This document shows positions 15,744-24,599 of a stretch of DNA of 64,000 bases, piece after piece. Location: assembly GCA_031430695.1 (NCBI GenBank), contig JANPBZ010000142.1, positions 18,883 through 82,882 on the forward strand, written 5' to 3'. The stretch comes from JAENVT01 sp031430695 (GTDB lineage Bacteria > Actinomycetota > Acidimicrobiia > Acidimicrobiales > Ilumatobacteraceae). Position 1 is the first letter of the stretch. Every line of letters begins with the position of its first letter. The notes under the pieces are model-generated. The model saw nothing but the letters and a program-made list of their open reading frames with translations, was not told where the DNA came from and made no database searches. Both the position numbers and the translations under genes were made by a program.

Positions 15744-16883
15744 ATGCGCAATACCAAGCGATTCACATCGCTCGCAGCCGTTGCCATGCTGGGGCTTTTT
15801 GCCGCAGCCTGTGGCGACGACGAGACGGAATCATCCGCAACCGACGCACCCGCCTCAGGTGACACCACTGCGGCTGCAACAACCACGGCTGCACCAGCGG
15901 CCGAGGGTCCGAAGGTCGGCCTGGTGTTCGACATCGGCGGTCGCGGCGACCAGTCGTTCAACGACTCAGCTGCGGCAGGTATCGAACGCGCTCAGAGCGA
16001 ACTCGGCATCACTTTCACCGAAGCGTCGCCCAACGACGACGGATCGAACCGTAAGGAGTTGCTCGACCTCGCAGCAGAATCGAGCGACATCGTCATCGCA
16101 GTTGGCTTCCTGTTCGAAGCCGATGCTGCTGCTGTTGGCAAGGCCAACCCCGACAAGACGTTCGGCGTCATTGACTCGGGCATGCTCGACTTCACTGCCG
16201 ACCCCGTGGCGCCATACGGCGACAACATTGCCGGTCTGGTGTTCGCCGAAGAGCAGGGCTCGTTCCTGGTCGGTGCCGCCGCAGCATTGAAGAGCACGTC
16301 CGGACAGATCGGCTTCATCGGTGGCGTCAAGGGCGTCGGCGGTTTGATCGAGAAGTTCGAGGCCGGCTTCATGGCTGGTGCAAAGGCCGTGAATCCCGAC
16401 ATCAAGATCGTGTCGCAGTACCTCACCGAAGCCCCTGATTTCGACGGCTTCAACGCTCCCGACCAAGCCCGCGACGTCGCGACAGCAATGTACGACGGTG
16501 GCGCCGACGTGATCTACCACGCTGCTGGTGGATCCGGTGCCGGCCTGTTCGAGGCTGCCAAGGCAGCGAGTGATGCAAGTGGCACGAAGGTGTGGGCAAT
16601 CGGCGTCGACAGCGACCAGTACAACACCGCCGACCCGGCGGTGAAGGACTTCATCCTCACCTCGATGATCAAGCGCGTCGACGTCGCCGTGTTCGAGATC
16701 ATCAAGGCTCAGATGGATGGCGCCGTCGTGGGTGGCCCGACCGTCTACGACCTCTCGGTCGACGGTGTGGGCTACTCGACAACCGGCGGGTTCGTCGACG
16801 ACATCGCTGACAAGCTTGACGCCTACAAGGCGCAGATCATCAGCGGCGAAATCGTCGTGCCAACCGATCCGGCCCTGGCCTGA
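15744..16883 (+). CDS. BMP-family substrate-binding lipoprotein (PnrA-like)
   Basis: A 379-aa protein with a lipoprotein signal ending at the Cys in LGLFAAACGDD, then a Thr/Ala-rich tether. The mature domain belongs to the basic membrane protein (BmpA/PnrA/Med) family: VGLVFDIGGRGDQSFND near residue 57, with VGAAAALKSTSGQIGFIGG and VIYHAAGGSGAG later. BMP proteins bind purine or other nucleosides for ABC uptake. The ATPase and two permeases follow, separated by a strong hairpin that may set the receptor apart in expression level. Confidence 0.92.
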   Translation: MRNTKRFTSLAAVAMLGLFAAACGDDETESSATDAPASGDTTAAATTTAAPAAEGPKVGLVFDIGGRGDQSFNDSAAAGIERAQSELGITFTEASPNDDGSNRKELLDLAAESSDIVIAVGFLFEADAAAVGKANPDKTFGVIDSGMLDFTADPVAPYGDNIAGLVFAEEQGSFLVGAAAALKSTSGQIGFIGGVKGVGGLIEKFEAGFMAGAKAVNPDIKIVSQYLTEAPDFDGFNAPDQARDVATAMYDGGADVIYHAAGGSGAGLFEAAKAASDASGTKVWAIGVDSDQYNTADPAVKDFILTSMIKRVDVAVFEIIKAQMDGAVVGGPTVYDLSVDGVGYSTTGGFVDDIADKLDAYKAQIISGEIVVPTDPALA

Positions 16884-16924
16884 TCAGATCTGTTGATCCG
16901 CTTCATCTGAAGTAACGCAGGCGA

Positions 16925-16963
16925 GCGGGACCGGGCTAAAGTCCGGTCCCGCTTCTGCGTTTT
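16925..16963 (+). terminator. Intrinsic terminator or attenuator between binding protein and ATPase genes
   Basis: A 10-bp perfect stem GCGGGACCGG (16925-16934) and CCGGTCCCGC (16943-16952) with an 8-nt loop is followed by TTCTGCGTTTT. Because the next gene of the same transporter begins only 10 nt later, partial read-through would give more binding protein than membrane components, as is usual in ABC importer operons. Confidence 0.8.
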
Positions 16964-16972
16964 GGTGGGCCC

Positions 16973-18496
16973 TTGGCACGAGCAATCGAATTGGTCGGCA
17001 TCACGAAACGCTTCCCCGGCGTTGTGGCCAACGACAACGTCGACCTCGCCGTCGAAGAAGGCGAGATTCATGCCATCTGCGGCGAGAACGGCGCCGGCAA
17101 GTCGACATTGATGAAGATCCTGTACGGCATGCAGGCTGCCGACGAGGGCGTGATGAAAGTCTTCGGCAACGAAGTGCATTTCACCAAGCCGACTGATGCG
17201 ATCAACCTCGGCATCGGCATGGTGCACCAGCACTTCATGCTTGCCGAGCAACTCACGGTGCTGGAGAGCGTCATCCTCGGCAGCGAGCCGACGCTGTCCG
17301 GTGGTCGCATCGACTTCGCGAAGGCAAAGGCCCACGTGCGCGAGGTCAGCCAGGCGTACGGCCTCGACGTCAACCCCGACGAACTGATCGAGACACTCGA
17401 GGTCGGTGAGCGTCAGCGGGTGGAGATCATCAAGGTGCTCTATCGCGGCGCGAAGGTCCTGATCCTCGATGAGCCAACGGCCGTGCTCGTGCCGCAAGAG
17501 GTCGAGGCCTTGTTCCGAAACATCCGCGAGCTGAAAGCCAGCGGATCGACGATCTTGTTCATCGACCACAAGCTCGACGAGGTGTTGGCCATCGCCGACA
17601 CCATCACGGTGCTGCGCCAGGGACGCTCAGTGGCGACGGTGAAACCGGCCGACGTCACTGCACACGACCTGGCCGAGTTGATGGTCGGCTCCGAGTTACC
17701 GACGCCAGCAACCACCGAGTCCACAGTCACAGACGTCGTGATTCTGGAGGTCTCCAGCATGGTCGTCAACGAGGGGGACCGCCCGGTGGTCAGCGACGTC
17801 AGCATCACCGTGCACCGCGGCGAGGTTGTCGGTGTCGCCGGGGTGGAGGGCAACGGACAAGCGGAGTTGGTCGATGCAATCGTCGGAACGCGCCAGATCG
17901 CTTCCGGTTCGATCTTCATGCTTGGCGAAGACATCACCCACAATTCCGTACGCCACCGGCGCGAGAACGGCCTCGGCTACATCCCACAGGACCGCCAGCG
18001 CGAAGGTCTGCTGCTTTCGGCGCCACTGTGGGAGAACGCCGCGCTCGGCCATCAGACGCAGGCGCCGTTCTCCAAAGGGTTCTGGATGGATCGCGAAGGC
18101 ATGCGCAATGCGACCGAACACATCCGTGAGGCGTTCGACGTCCGCACGCCCAACATCGACGTGGCCTCCCACGCGCTGTCGGGCGGCAACCAGCAGAAGC
18201 TGATCGTTGGACGGGAGATGGCTGCCAATCCGACGATGTTGATCGCCTCGCACCCGACCCGCGGTATCGACGTCGGGGCACAGGCAGCAGTGTGGGATCA
18301 GCTTCGGGCAGCCCGCGCTGCCGGCCTGGCGACGCTGTTGATCAGCGCCGACCTCGACGAGTTGATCGGCTTGTCCGACACCATCGTCGTCATGCTCCGC
18401 GGCCGGCTCGTCGCCACCCTCGACCCAGCCACTGTCACACCGCGCGACCTCGGTGCGTACATGACGGGTGCTGCATTGCAATCGGGTGCAGCGTGA
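16973..18496 (+). CDS. Nucleoside/sugar-type ABC transporter ATPase (two-domain)
   Basis: A 507-aa protein with two nucleotide-binding domains, as in BMP-linked and ribose-type importers. Domain 1 has Walker A GENGAGKST, a degenerate signature LEVGERQR and Walker B LILDEPTAVLVPQE. Domain 2 has a degenerate Walker A (GVEGNGQAE), signature LSGGNQQK and a modified Walker B LIASHPTRGID in which the usual Asp-Glu pair is altered. Asymmetric sites are normal in this family. The start is TTG 16973. The stop overlaps the permease start (GTGA). Confidence 0.92.
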   Translation: MARAIELVGITKRFPGVVANDNVDLAVEEGEIHAICGENGAGKSTLMKILYGMQAADEGVMKVFGNEVHFTKPTDAINLGIGMVHQHFMLAEQLTVLESVILGSEPTLSGGRIDFAKAKAHVREVSQAYGLDVNPDELIETLEVGERQRVEIIKVLYRGAKVLILDEPTAVLVPQEVEALFRNIRELKASGSTILFIDHKLDEVLAIADTITVLRQGRSVATVKPADVTAHDLAELMVGSELPTPATTESTVTDVVILEVSSMVVNEGDRPVVSDVSITVHRGEVVGVAGVEGNGQAELVDAIVGTRQIASGSIFMLGEDITHNSVRHRRENGLGYIPQDRQREGLLLSAPLWENAALGHQTQAPFSKGFWMDREGMRNATEHIREAFDVRTPNIDVASHALSGGNQQKLIVGREMAANPTMLIASHPTRGIDVGAQAAVWDQLRAARAAGLATLLISADLDELIGLSDTIVVMLRGRLVATLDPATVTPRDLGAYMTGAALQSGAA

Positions 18497-19611
18497 GATC
18501 CATACTCCGCCGCCTCAGCCTCGGTGCAGCCGCGCCGATCATGGCACTGGTCTTCGCCATTGCCGCCTCGTCGATCGTGTTGCTCATCGCCGGCAGCAAT
18601 CCGCTGCGGGCGTATGGCGACATGATCAACCACGCAAGCAAACTCGAGACGATGGTCGACATTCTCAACAGGGCGACACCGCTGTTCATCTCTGGCATCG
18701 CCGCCGCGATCGGCTTCCGCATGAACCTTTTCAACATCGGTGTCGAGGGCCAGTATCTGCTCGCCGCGCTCGTGGCCGCCCATGTGGGCGGCCTCATCGA
18801 TCTGCCGGCGCCACTACACGTCGCAGTGATCTTGCTCGTGGGCATGACCGTCGGCGCGACGTACAGCGGCGTCGCCGGCGTGCTGAAGGTCAGCCGCGGC
18901 ATCAGCGAGGTGATCTCGACGATCATGCTCAACGCCGTCGCCACGTCTGGCCTCATCGTCGCCGGGCTGAAGCTCTGGCAGGCCGGCGGAGCCGTTGGTG
19001 GCAATGTCACTCGAGTGGGCACCGAAGAGATACCCAAGTCCGGGCGCATTCCCAGCCTCAACAGCATCGTCGAGATCTTCACCCGAGACATCGGGCGCGA
19101 CCGCAAACTCACCGGCGTGCTGATCGTCGCGATCGCCGTCGGCATCGGCTACCACGTCCTGTTGAATCGTTCACGCTTCGGTTACGACCTGCGCGCCAGC
19201 GGCGCCAACCCGTTCGCCGCTCAAGCGGGCGGGGTATCGCCGAAGCGCATGGTGGTGCTGGCGATGGTGCTGTCGGGAGCCGTGGCTGGACTGGTGGGGA
19301 TGACGGAGATCATGCAAGGCGGCCTCTTCCCGGCCAACCCCATCCAAGGCCTTGGTTTCGCCGGCATCGCCGTGGCGCTGCTCGGCCGCAACAGCGCGTT
19401 CGGAGCAGCGGTGGCCGCCTTGATCTTCGCCTTCCTCGACATATCCAGCGGCATCCTGCAGAACACCGGGTCGGCCTCGCGAGAGATCGTGCAGATCATG
19501 CAGGGCCTCATCATCTTGGCAGCGGTTGTCGCCTATCAGGTCACACAACGCGTACGTGACCGAGAAGAAGCGAAAGCGGCTTCTGCTGCGCTGATCGGGG
19601 CGCCCGCATGA
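18493..19611 (+). CDS. ABC transporter permease, BMP/ribose type (first)
   Basis: A 372-aa integral membrane protein with about eight to ten hydrophobic helices, starting at GTG 18493 inside the ATPase stop. The family signature for BPD_transp_2 permeases is visible in GEVGQYLL-like INIGVEGQYLLAALV, and in GFAGIAVALLGRNSAFGAA near the C-terminus. It forms the channel with the second permease for nucleoside uptake. Confidence 0.9.
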   Translation: MRSILRRLSLGAAAPIMALVFAIAASSIVLLIAGSNPLRAYGDMINHASKLETMVDILNRATPLFISGIAAAIGFRMNLFNIGVEGQYLLAALVAAHVGGLIDLPAPLHVAVILLVGMTVGATYSGVAGVLKVSRGISEVISTIMLNAVATSGLIVAGLKLWQAGGAVGGNVTRVGTEEIPKSGRIPSLNSIVEIFTRDIGRDRKLTGVLIVAIAVGIGYHVLLNRSRFGYDLRASGANPFAAQAGGVSPKRMVVLAMVLSGAVAGLVGMTEIMQGGLFPANPIQGLGFAGIAVALLGRNSAFGAAVAALIFAFLDISSGILQNTGSASREIVQIMQGLIILAAVVAYQVTQRVRDREEAKAASAALIGAPA

Positions 19612-20882
19612 ACGTTGTGACCTATCTGAAGAACATGCCGGCGTGGGCGCGTTGGGCGCTCTACGCGTTCGTTGGCGTCGTGGTGCTCAACATCGTGCAG
19701 GGGTTCGACGACACCAGCCTGCTCACCGCCGAGGGATCGTCGCGCGCCATGCTCCGCTGGGGTATCCCGATTCTGCTGGCCGGACTGGGCGGATTGTTCG
19801 CCGAGCGTGCCGGTGTCGTCAACATCGGCCTCGAAGGCATGATGGTGCTGGGCACGTGGTTCGGCGCATGGGGCGCGCTGCAATTCGGGGCTTGGTGGGG
19901 CCTGTTCTTCGGTGCGCTCGGCGGTGCAATGGGTGGGCTGCTGCATGCGGTCGCCACCGTGCAGTTCGGGGTCGATCACGTGATCTCCGGTGTGGCCATC
20001 AACATTCTCGGCCCGGGCATTGCTCGCTTCCTGTCGTCGGAGATCTTCAACGTCAAGTTCAAGGATCAGGGAGGTTCGATCACCCAGTCGCCGAGGGTTC
20101 CGACGGTGGGGAGATTCACGTTCCCCTTTCTTGCGGGCGGCGACCTGTTCGGATGGAAGACACCCGACCTGTTGGGATGGTTCGACAAGAAGGACTGGTT
20201 CTTCGTCTCCGACATCACCGGCATCGCCCGCGGTCTGACCAGCAACATGTCGTGGGTCACGGTCTTCACCCTGGCCCTGTTGCCGTTCACCGCCTGGCTG
20301 TTGTGGCGTACCAAGTTCGGCCTGCGCCTGCGCATCAGCGGCGAGCGCCCCGAGGCGGGCGAGGCGCAGGGTGTCAACATCTACTTCTACAAATACGTCG
20401 GGGTCGTCGTCAGTGGTGCCCTTGCCGGGCTGGCTGGGGCATTCATCGCCAGCCAGGAGTTGTCGGGTATCTACAAAGAGGGCCAGACCACCGGCCGCGG
20501 CTTCATCGGACTCGCTGCACTGATCTTCGGCAACTGGCGGCCGATGGGTATCTTCGGTGGCGCGATGCTGTTCGGCTATCCGTTCGCCCTCAAGTTGCAG
20601 GATCTCGAGGGCAAGGCGTCGCACTCGCTGCTACTGGTCACAGCTATCGCGATGTTCGCGGTGATGGTGTGGGCGATCCTGCGCAAGAACCGCGGCGACT
20701 CACTCCTCGCTGCGGTGTTCGGCGGACTGGCGCTGCTCTGGTACTTGACCGCCGAGACGCCCCCGGACTGGTGGGCAGCCATCTTGCCGTATGTGATCGT
20801 GCTGGTCGTGTTGATCTTCTTCACGAAACGTTTGCGTCCGCCTGCGGCCGACGGTCAGATCTACCGCAAGGGCGAAGCCTGA
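19608..20882 (+). CDS. ABC transporter permease, BMP/ribose type (second)
   Basis: A 424-aa membrane protein coupled to the first permease by an ATGA overlap. It carries VVNIGLEGMMVLGTWFG and GRGFIGLAALIFGNWRP, the paired motifs of the second permease in BMP-linked importers, plus a longer loop (about residues 145-205) between helices. Its last 22 nt overlap the 3' end of the opposing deacetylase gene, so transcripts of the two are complementary there. Confidence 0.9.
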   Translation: MNVVTYLKNMPAWARWALYAFVGVVVLNIVQGFDDTSLLTAEGSSRAMLRWGIPILLAGLGGLFAERAGVVNIGLEGMMVLGTWFGAWGALQFGAWWGLFFGALGGAMGGLLHAVATVQFGVDHVISGVAINILGPGIARFLSSEIFNVKFKDQGGSITQSPRVPTVGRFTFPFLAGGDLFGWKTPDLLGWFDKKDWFFVSDITGIARGLTSNMSWVTVFTLALLPFTAWLLWRTKFGLRLRISGERPEAGEAQGVNIYFYKYVGVVVSGALAGLAGAFIASQELSGIYKEGQTTGRGFIGLAALIFGNWRPMGIFGGAMLFGYPFALKLQDLEGKASHSLLLVTAIAMFAVMVWAILRKNRGDSLLAAVFGGLALLWYLTAETPPDWWAAILPYVIVLVVLIFFTKRLRPPAADGQIYRKGEA

Positions 20883-21940
20883 CCGCTGCACACCCCGTCG
20901 AGCACTGCGCGGACATCGGCACCGACTCGGTGCAGTTGATAGCCGCCTTCTTGCACGAGCAGCAACGGCCGATCGATTGACGCGATCGCCCTGCCGACCT
21001 CGGCGAAGTCAGGGGTAGAAAGGCAGAGTCCGGCGGTCGGATCGCCCTCGGCCGGGTCCACACCAAGTGACACGACGACGTAGTCGGGGTCAAAAGCGGA
21101 GATGGCATCGATGCCGGTCTTCAGCTCGGTCTGGAATCGGTCTCCCGTGGTCCCGAGCGGCAGGGGCACGTTGAGGTTCGCTCCCGCGCCTGGACCGTCG
21201 CCTCGCTCGTGAGCGCGACCGACGAACCACGGATAGTTCTGATCCGGATCCATGTGGATGCTGACGAACTGCACATCGCCGCGTTGGTAGAAGATCTGCT
21301 GCGTGCCGTTGCCGTGGTGGGCGTCGACATCGAGCACCGTCACCCGAGACACACCGCTGTCGATCAACGCCTGCGCAGCGATCGCCGCGTTGTTCAACAG
21401 GCAGAACCCCCCGAACGCCGAACGCGTCGCGTGATGCCCCGGCGGGCGGCACAGCGAATACACGATCCGCTCGCCGTCCAACACGCGATCGACACCCGAC
21501 AGGGCGATATCAACCGACGCCAGGGCTGCGGGCCACGAGCCTTCGCTGAGCGGCGAGGAGGTGTCAAAACAGAACCAACCGAGACGGCCATACGCGTTCG
21601 TCGCCGGGGCACGCCCGACCAGCATGGCCTCGACAAGGCCGGGATGGATGAACATCTCCGCGATCACAGCCTGTGCATCGGGCAGGATGGTCATGTAGTC
21701 CTTCCACGCCGTCGACAAGAAGTCGACGAGCTCTGGGTTGTGGACCCGCAAGATGGGCTCCATGCCGTGCGAGGTCGGTTCGACAGTCGCGAATGATCCA
21801 CCGTCGAGTGCCTCGACGATGCGGTCGACACGCTCGGGTACCTCGAATCGGCCGACCATCGTTCCCGAGTAGACGTCGTATTCCGGATCGTGCGACCGGT
21901 GGTCACCGTTGGTGATGACAGAGACTGGCTGGCTGGACAT
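20861..21940 (-). CDS. Histone-deacetylase-family amidohydrolase
   Basis: A 359-aa protein with the HDAC/acetylpolyamine amidohydrolase core: RPPGHHA (catalytic His pair), DVDAHHGNGTQQIFY (zinc Asp and His), GVDPAEGDP (zinc Asp) and a GGY near the C-terminus carrying the catalytic Tyr. Bacterial members deacetylate acetylpolyamines, acetoin-synthetase-type proteins or small acetyl-amides; the substrate cannot be read from the sequence. It follows queF on the same strand with a 22-nt gap, so they may share a transcript. Confidence 0.9.
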   Translation of the reverse strand: MSSQPVSVITNGDHRSHDPEYDVYSGTMVGRFEVPERVDRIVEALDGGSFATVEPTSHGMEPILRVHNPELVDFLSTAWKDYMTILPDAQAVIAEMFIHPGLVEAMLVGRAPATNAYGRLGWFCFDTSSPLSEGSWPAALASVDIALSGVDRVLDGERIVYSLCRPPGHHATRSAFGGFCLLNNAAIAAQALIDSGVSRVTVLDVDAHHGNGTQQIFYQRGDVQFVSIHMDPDQNYPWFVGRAHERGDGPGAGANLNVPLPLGTTGDRFQTELKTGIDAISAFDPDYVVVSLGVDPAEGDPTAGLCLSTPDFAEVGRAIASIDRPLLLVQEGGYQLHRVGADVRAVLDGVCSGQASPLR

Positions 21941-21962
21941 GGAGCTGACTGTAGATCGTCGC

Positions 21963-22364
21963 CTACACGTCTTTCGATGGGTTCGGGATGGATGGTCTTG
22001 GGATGCGTGCGACGGCTTGGACCTCGATGCCGCCGCGCGGTCGCTGTGTGAGCGTGACCGTGACCCATTGAGGCTGAGCGGTGGTCATCACCTCGCCGGC
22101 AATCTCGGCGGCGAGGGCCTCGGCAAAGACTGGCCGATCGCGGAAACTCCAGAGGTACAGCTTGAGGCTCTTCGATTCGATGCACCACTGATCGGGCGCG
22201 TATTCGATGACGACGTGGGCCAGGTCGGGCTGCTGTGTGACCGGGCACATCGATGCCACCTCGTCAGTGGTGAATCGCACTGTGGTGACGTTCGCAGGTG
22301 CCGGGAACACTTCAACGTGCTCGATGGGGTGGCGAACTGTGTGACCCAAGACAGTCAATTCCAT
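21963..22364 (-). CDS. queF: NADPH-dependent 7-cyano-7-deazaguanine reductase
   Basis: A 133-aa unimodular (type I) QueF. The nucleophile Cys is in SMCPVTQQPD and the substrate-binding block is CIESKSLKLYLWSFR, whose Glu recognises the deazaguanine. QueF reduces preQ0 to preQ1, the last free-base step before tRNA-guanine transglycosylase in queuosine synthesis. No queC, queD, queE or tgt is in the window, so precursor supply must come from elsewhere or from salvage. A divergent 47-bp region separates it from the PhyH-type gene. Confidence 0.9.
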   Translation of the reverse strand: MELTVLGHTVRHPIEHVEVFPAPANVTTVRFTTDEVASMCPVTQQPDLAHVVIEYAPDQWCIESKSLKLYLWSFRDRPVFAEALAAEIAGEVMTTAQPQWVTVTLTQRPRGGIEVQAVARIPRPSIPNPSKDV

Positions 22365-22411
22365 ATCCCAGAGGGTAGGCGTGTCTTGGCCCGCAGCCTA
22401 CGCTGCTGGGC

Positions 22412-23284
22412 ATGGGATCGTTGTTGGACGACCGTCAGATCGAGCAGTATCACCGTGACGGGTTCTTGGTGATCGAGGGTTTCGTCGACAGGAACGCCTG
22501 CGATGACTTGAAGGCGGCGGCAAACCAGATCGTGGCCGACTTCCAGCCCAGTGCCGAGCGCACGATCTTCACGACCACGGAACAGGAACGCGTCAGCAAC
22601 GGCGAGTTCCTGGCATCGGGTTCCGGCGTGTGGTGCTTCTTCGAGGAGGAGGCGTTCGATGACGATGGCCAACTTCGCGCCTCGAAGGAGCTGAGCATCA
22701 ACAAGATCGGCCATGCCATGCACGATCTCGACCCGACGTTCGAAAAGTTCTCCTACCGGCCCGAGCTCGCACGCGTCGCCGCCGACATCGGCCTCGCCGA
22801 CGCGCTGGCGCTGCAGAGCATGTACATCTTCAAGCAGCCCTTGATCGGCGGCGAGGTTGTGTGCCATCAGGACAGCACGTTCCTGTACACCGACCCGATG
22901 ACGGTCACGGGATTCTGGTTCGCGATCGAGGGCGCGACGATCCACAACGGCTGCCTATGGACCAAACCCGGTGGTCATCACACCAGCCTGCGCAAGCTGT
23001 TCAAGCGAGCAGGTCACAGCGATTCCGACGGCACCATCTTCGAGGAACTCGACCCAGCACCGTTGCCCTTGCCGTCCGAGCTCGTGCCGATCGAGGCGCC
23101 CGCCGGCACCTTGGTGATCCTGCACGGTTTGCTTCCGCATTGGAGCGATATCAATCGATCGGCGACCAGCCGTCATGCCTATTCGCTGCATTGCATATCC
23201 GCGGCTGCCGAGTATCCCGAGTGGAACTGGCTGCGCCGCTCGCCTGACATGCCGTTGCGCTCGCTCGCCGGGGTTGCCGCATGA
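22412..23284 (+). CDS. Phytanoyl-CoA dioxygenase (PhyH) family protein
   Basis: A 290-aa Fe(II)/2-oxoglutarate oxygenase-type protein. The iron-binding HxD is in VVCHQDSTFLY (about residue 152) and the distal His is probably in LHGLLPHWSDIN. Proteins of this group hydroxylate varied small molecules, and the sequence is close to the eukaryotic PHYHD1 type. It overlaps the adenosine deaminase start by 4 nt (ATGA), which suggests a role in the same pathway or condition, but the substrate is not known. Confidence 0.85.
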   Translation: MGSLLDDRQIEQYHRDGFLVIEGFVDRNACDDLKAAANQIVADFQPSAERTIFTTTEQERVSNGEFLASGSGVWCFFEEEAFDDDGQLRASKELSINKIGHAMHDLDPTFEKFSYRPELARVAADIGLADALALQSMYIFKQPLIGGEVVCHQDSTFLYTDPMTVTGFWFAIEGATIHNGCLWTKPGGHHTSLRKLFKRAGHSDSDGTIFEELDPAPLPLPSELVPIEAPAGTLVILHGLLPHWSDINRSATSRHAYSLHCISAAAEYPEWNWLRRSPDMPLRSLAGVAA

Positions 23285-24351
23285 ACATCCGCTCACTTCC
23301 GAAGGCGTTGTTGCACGACCACCTCGACGGTGGTCTTCGGCCCGCGACAGTGATCGAGTTGGCCTCCGAGTATGGCTACACGAAGCTGCCAACGACCGAT
23401 GTCGACGACCTCGCCGCCTGGTTCAACAGTGGCGCCAAACGCAACGACCTCGTGTTGTACCTCGAGACGTTCGCGCACACGGTCGGTGTCATGCAGCACC
23501 GCGACGCAATCGAGCGCGTTTCGTACGAGTGTGCACAAGATCTCGCCGCCGACGGAGTCGTGTACGCCGAGGTCCGCATGGCTCCCGAGCTGTGCACCGA
23601 GGCGGGCCTGACCCTTGATGAGGCGGTAGAGGCGATGCTCGACGGTTTCCGCCGCGGTTCGGCCGGAACCGATCTGACGATCTACCTCATCTGTTCGGCA
23701 ATGCGAACCGCGGCACGCAGCCGTGAGATCGCCGAGCTGGCAGTGCGCTGGCGCGATGCCGGTGTGGTCGGTTTCGACATCGCCGGCGCCGAGGAAGGCT
23801 TCCCGCCCACTCGTCATCTCGATGCGTTCGAGTACGTGCGTCGCGAGAACTTCCATACCACCATTCATGCCGGCGAGGCTTTCGGGTTGCCGAGCATCTG
23901 GGAGGCCGTGCAGTTCTGCGGGGCCGAACGTCTCGGCCACGGGGTGCGCATCGTCGACGACATCGTCGGGCCGCCGGGCGAGGAAGAGCTCGGGCGCTTG
24001 GCGGAATTCGTTCGTGACCGCCGAATCCCATTGGAGCTGTGTCCGACCTCCAATCTCGGTACGGGTGTGTGCAAGACCATCGCCGAGCATCCCATCGGCA
24101 TGCTGCGGCGACTGCGGTTCCGGGTCACCGTCAACACCGACAACCGGCTGATGAGCGCGACGTCGATGACCTACGAGATGGAACAGTTGGCAGAAGCCTT
24201 CGGTTGGGGCCTCGACGATTTCGAATGGCTCACGATCAACGCGATGAAGAGCGCGTTCGCGGCCTTCCCCGAGCGACTGCGGATCATCAACGGAGTCGTC
24301 AAGCCGCGTTATGCACTCGCTCGTGCCGAGCAGAGCGTTGGGCTGAGCTGA
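23281..24351 (+). CDS. add: Adenosine deaminase
   Basis: A 356-aa amidohydrolase. Metal ligands are HDHLDGG near the N-terminus, the His of TIHAGEAFG (with the catalytic Glu) and the Asp in VNTDNRLMS; RLGHGVRI supplies the catalytic His. It converts adenosine and deoxyadenosine to inosine and deoxyinosine in the cytoplasm. It is coupled to the PhyH-type gene and lies 2.4 kb after a BMP-type nucleoside importer, with uracil phosphoribosyltransferase next, so nucleoside salvage is the clear context. Confidence 0.92.
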   Translation: MNIRSLPKALLHDHLDGGLRPATVIELASEYGYTKLPTTDVDDLAAWFNSGAKRNDLVLYLETFAHTVGVMQHRDAIERVSYECAQDLAADGVVYAEVRMAPELCTEAGLTLDEAVEAMLDGFRRGSAGTDLTIYLICSAMRTAARSREIAELAVRWRDAGVVGFDIAGAEEGFPPTRHLDAFEYVRRENFHTTIHAGEAFGLPSIWEAVQFCGAERLGHGVRIVDDIVGPPGEEELGRLAEFVRDRRIPLELCPTSNLGTGVCKTIAEHPIGMLRRLRFRVTVNTDNRLMSATSMTYEMEQLAEAFGWGLDDFEWLTINAMKSAFAAFPERLRIINGVVKPRYALARAEQSVGLS

Positions 24352-24410
24352 GCTCGACAAGGTGAGACGAACCCGCTCTATATCGGGAGAATCTGCTCGG
24401 ATTCGATCAA

Positions 24411-24457
24411 GCGTTTGATGACTCCGGCCCCGCATCCGGGCGCCAGTCATCAAACGC
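24411..24457. repeat. Palindromic element family B, unit 1
   Basis: A 47-bp unit with 13-bp perfect arms GCGTTTGATGACT (24411-24423) and AGTCATCAAACGC (24445-24457) around a GC-rich centre. It is followed after 15 nt by a second copy. It lies downstream of adenosine deaminase and could act as a terminator or an mRNA 3'-end stabiliser. Confidence 0.85.
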
Positions 24458-24472
24458 ACTGATCAAGAAGGT

Positions 24473-24519
24473 GCGTTTGATGACTCCGGCCCCGCATCCG
24501 CGCGCCAGTCATCACACGC
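24473..24519. repeat. Palindromic element family B, unit 2
   Basis: The second 47-bp copy has two differences from unit 1: one in the core (GGG to GCG) and one in the right arm, which reads AGTCATCACACGC. That leaves 12 of 13 arm pairs. The two copies in direct tandem with a 15-nt spacer are nearly identical, which implies recent duplication or active maintenance. Confidence 0.85.
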
Positions 24520-24599
24520 CGTGGACCAACGCAATCATGCTTGCGTCGAGGAGCCGCCTGCTGAACTCGGTCTTTGCCTGAATCTGACACACTCGGGTC

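Noticed and set aside
24411..24519. CRISPR array
   Set aside because: There are only two units, each a palindrome with a 15-nt spacer, and no cas genes; repeat and spacer sizes do not fit.
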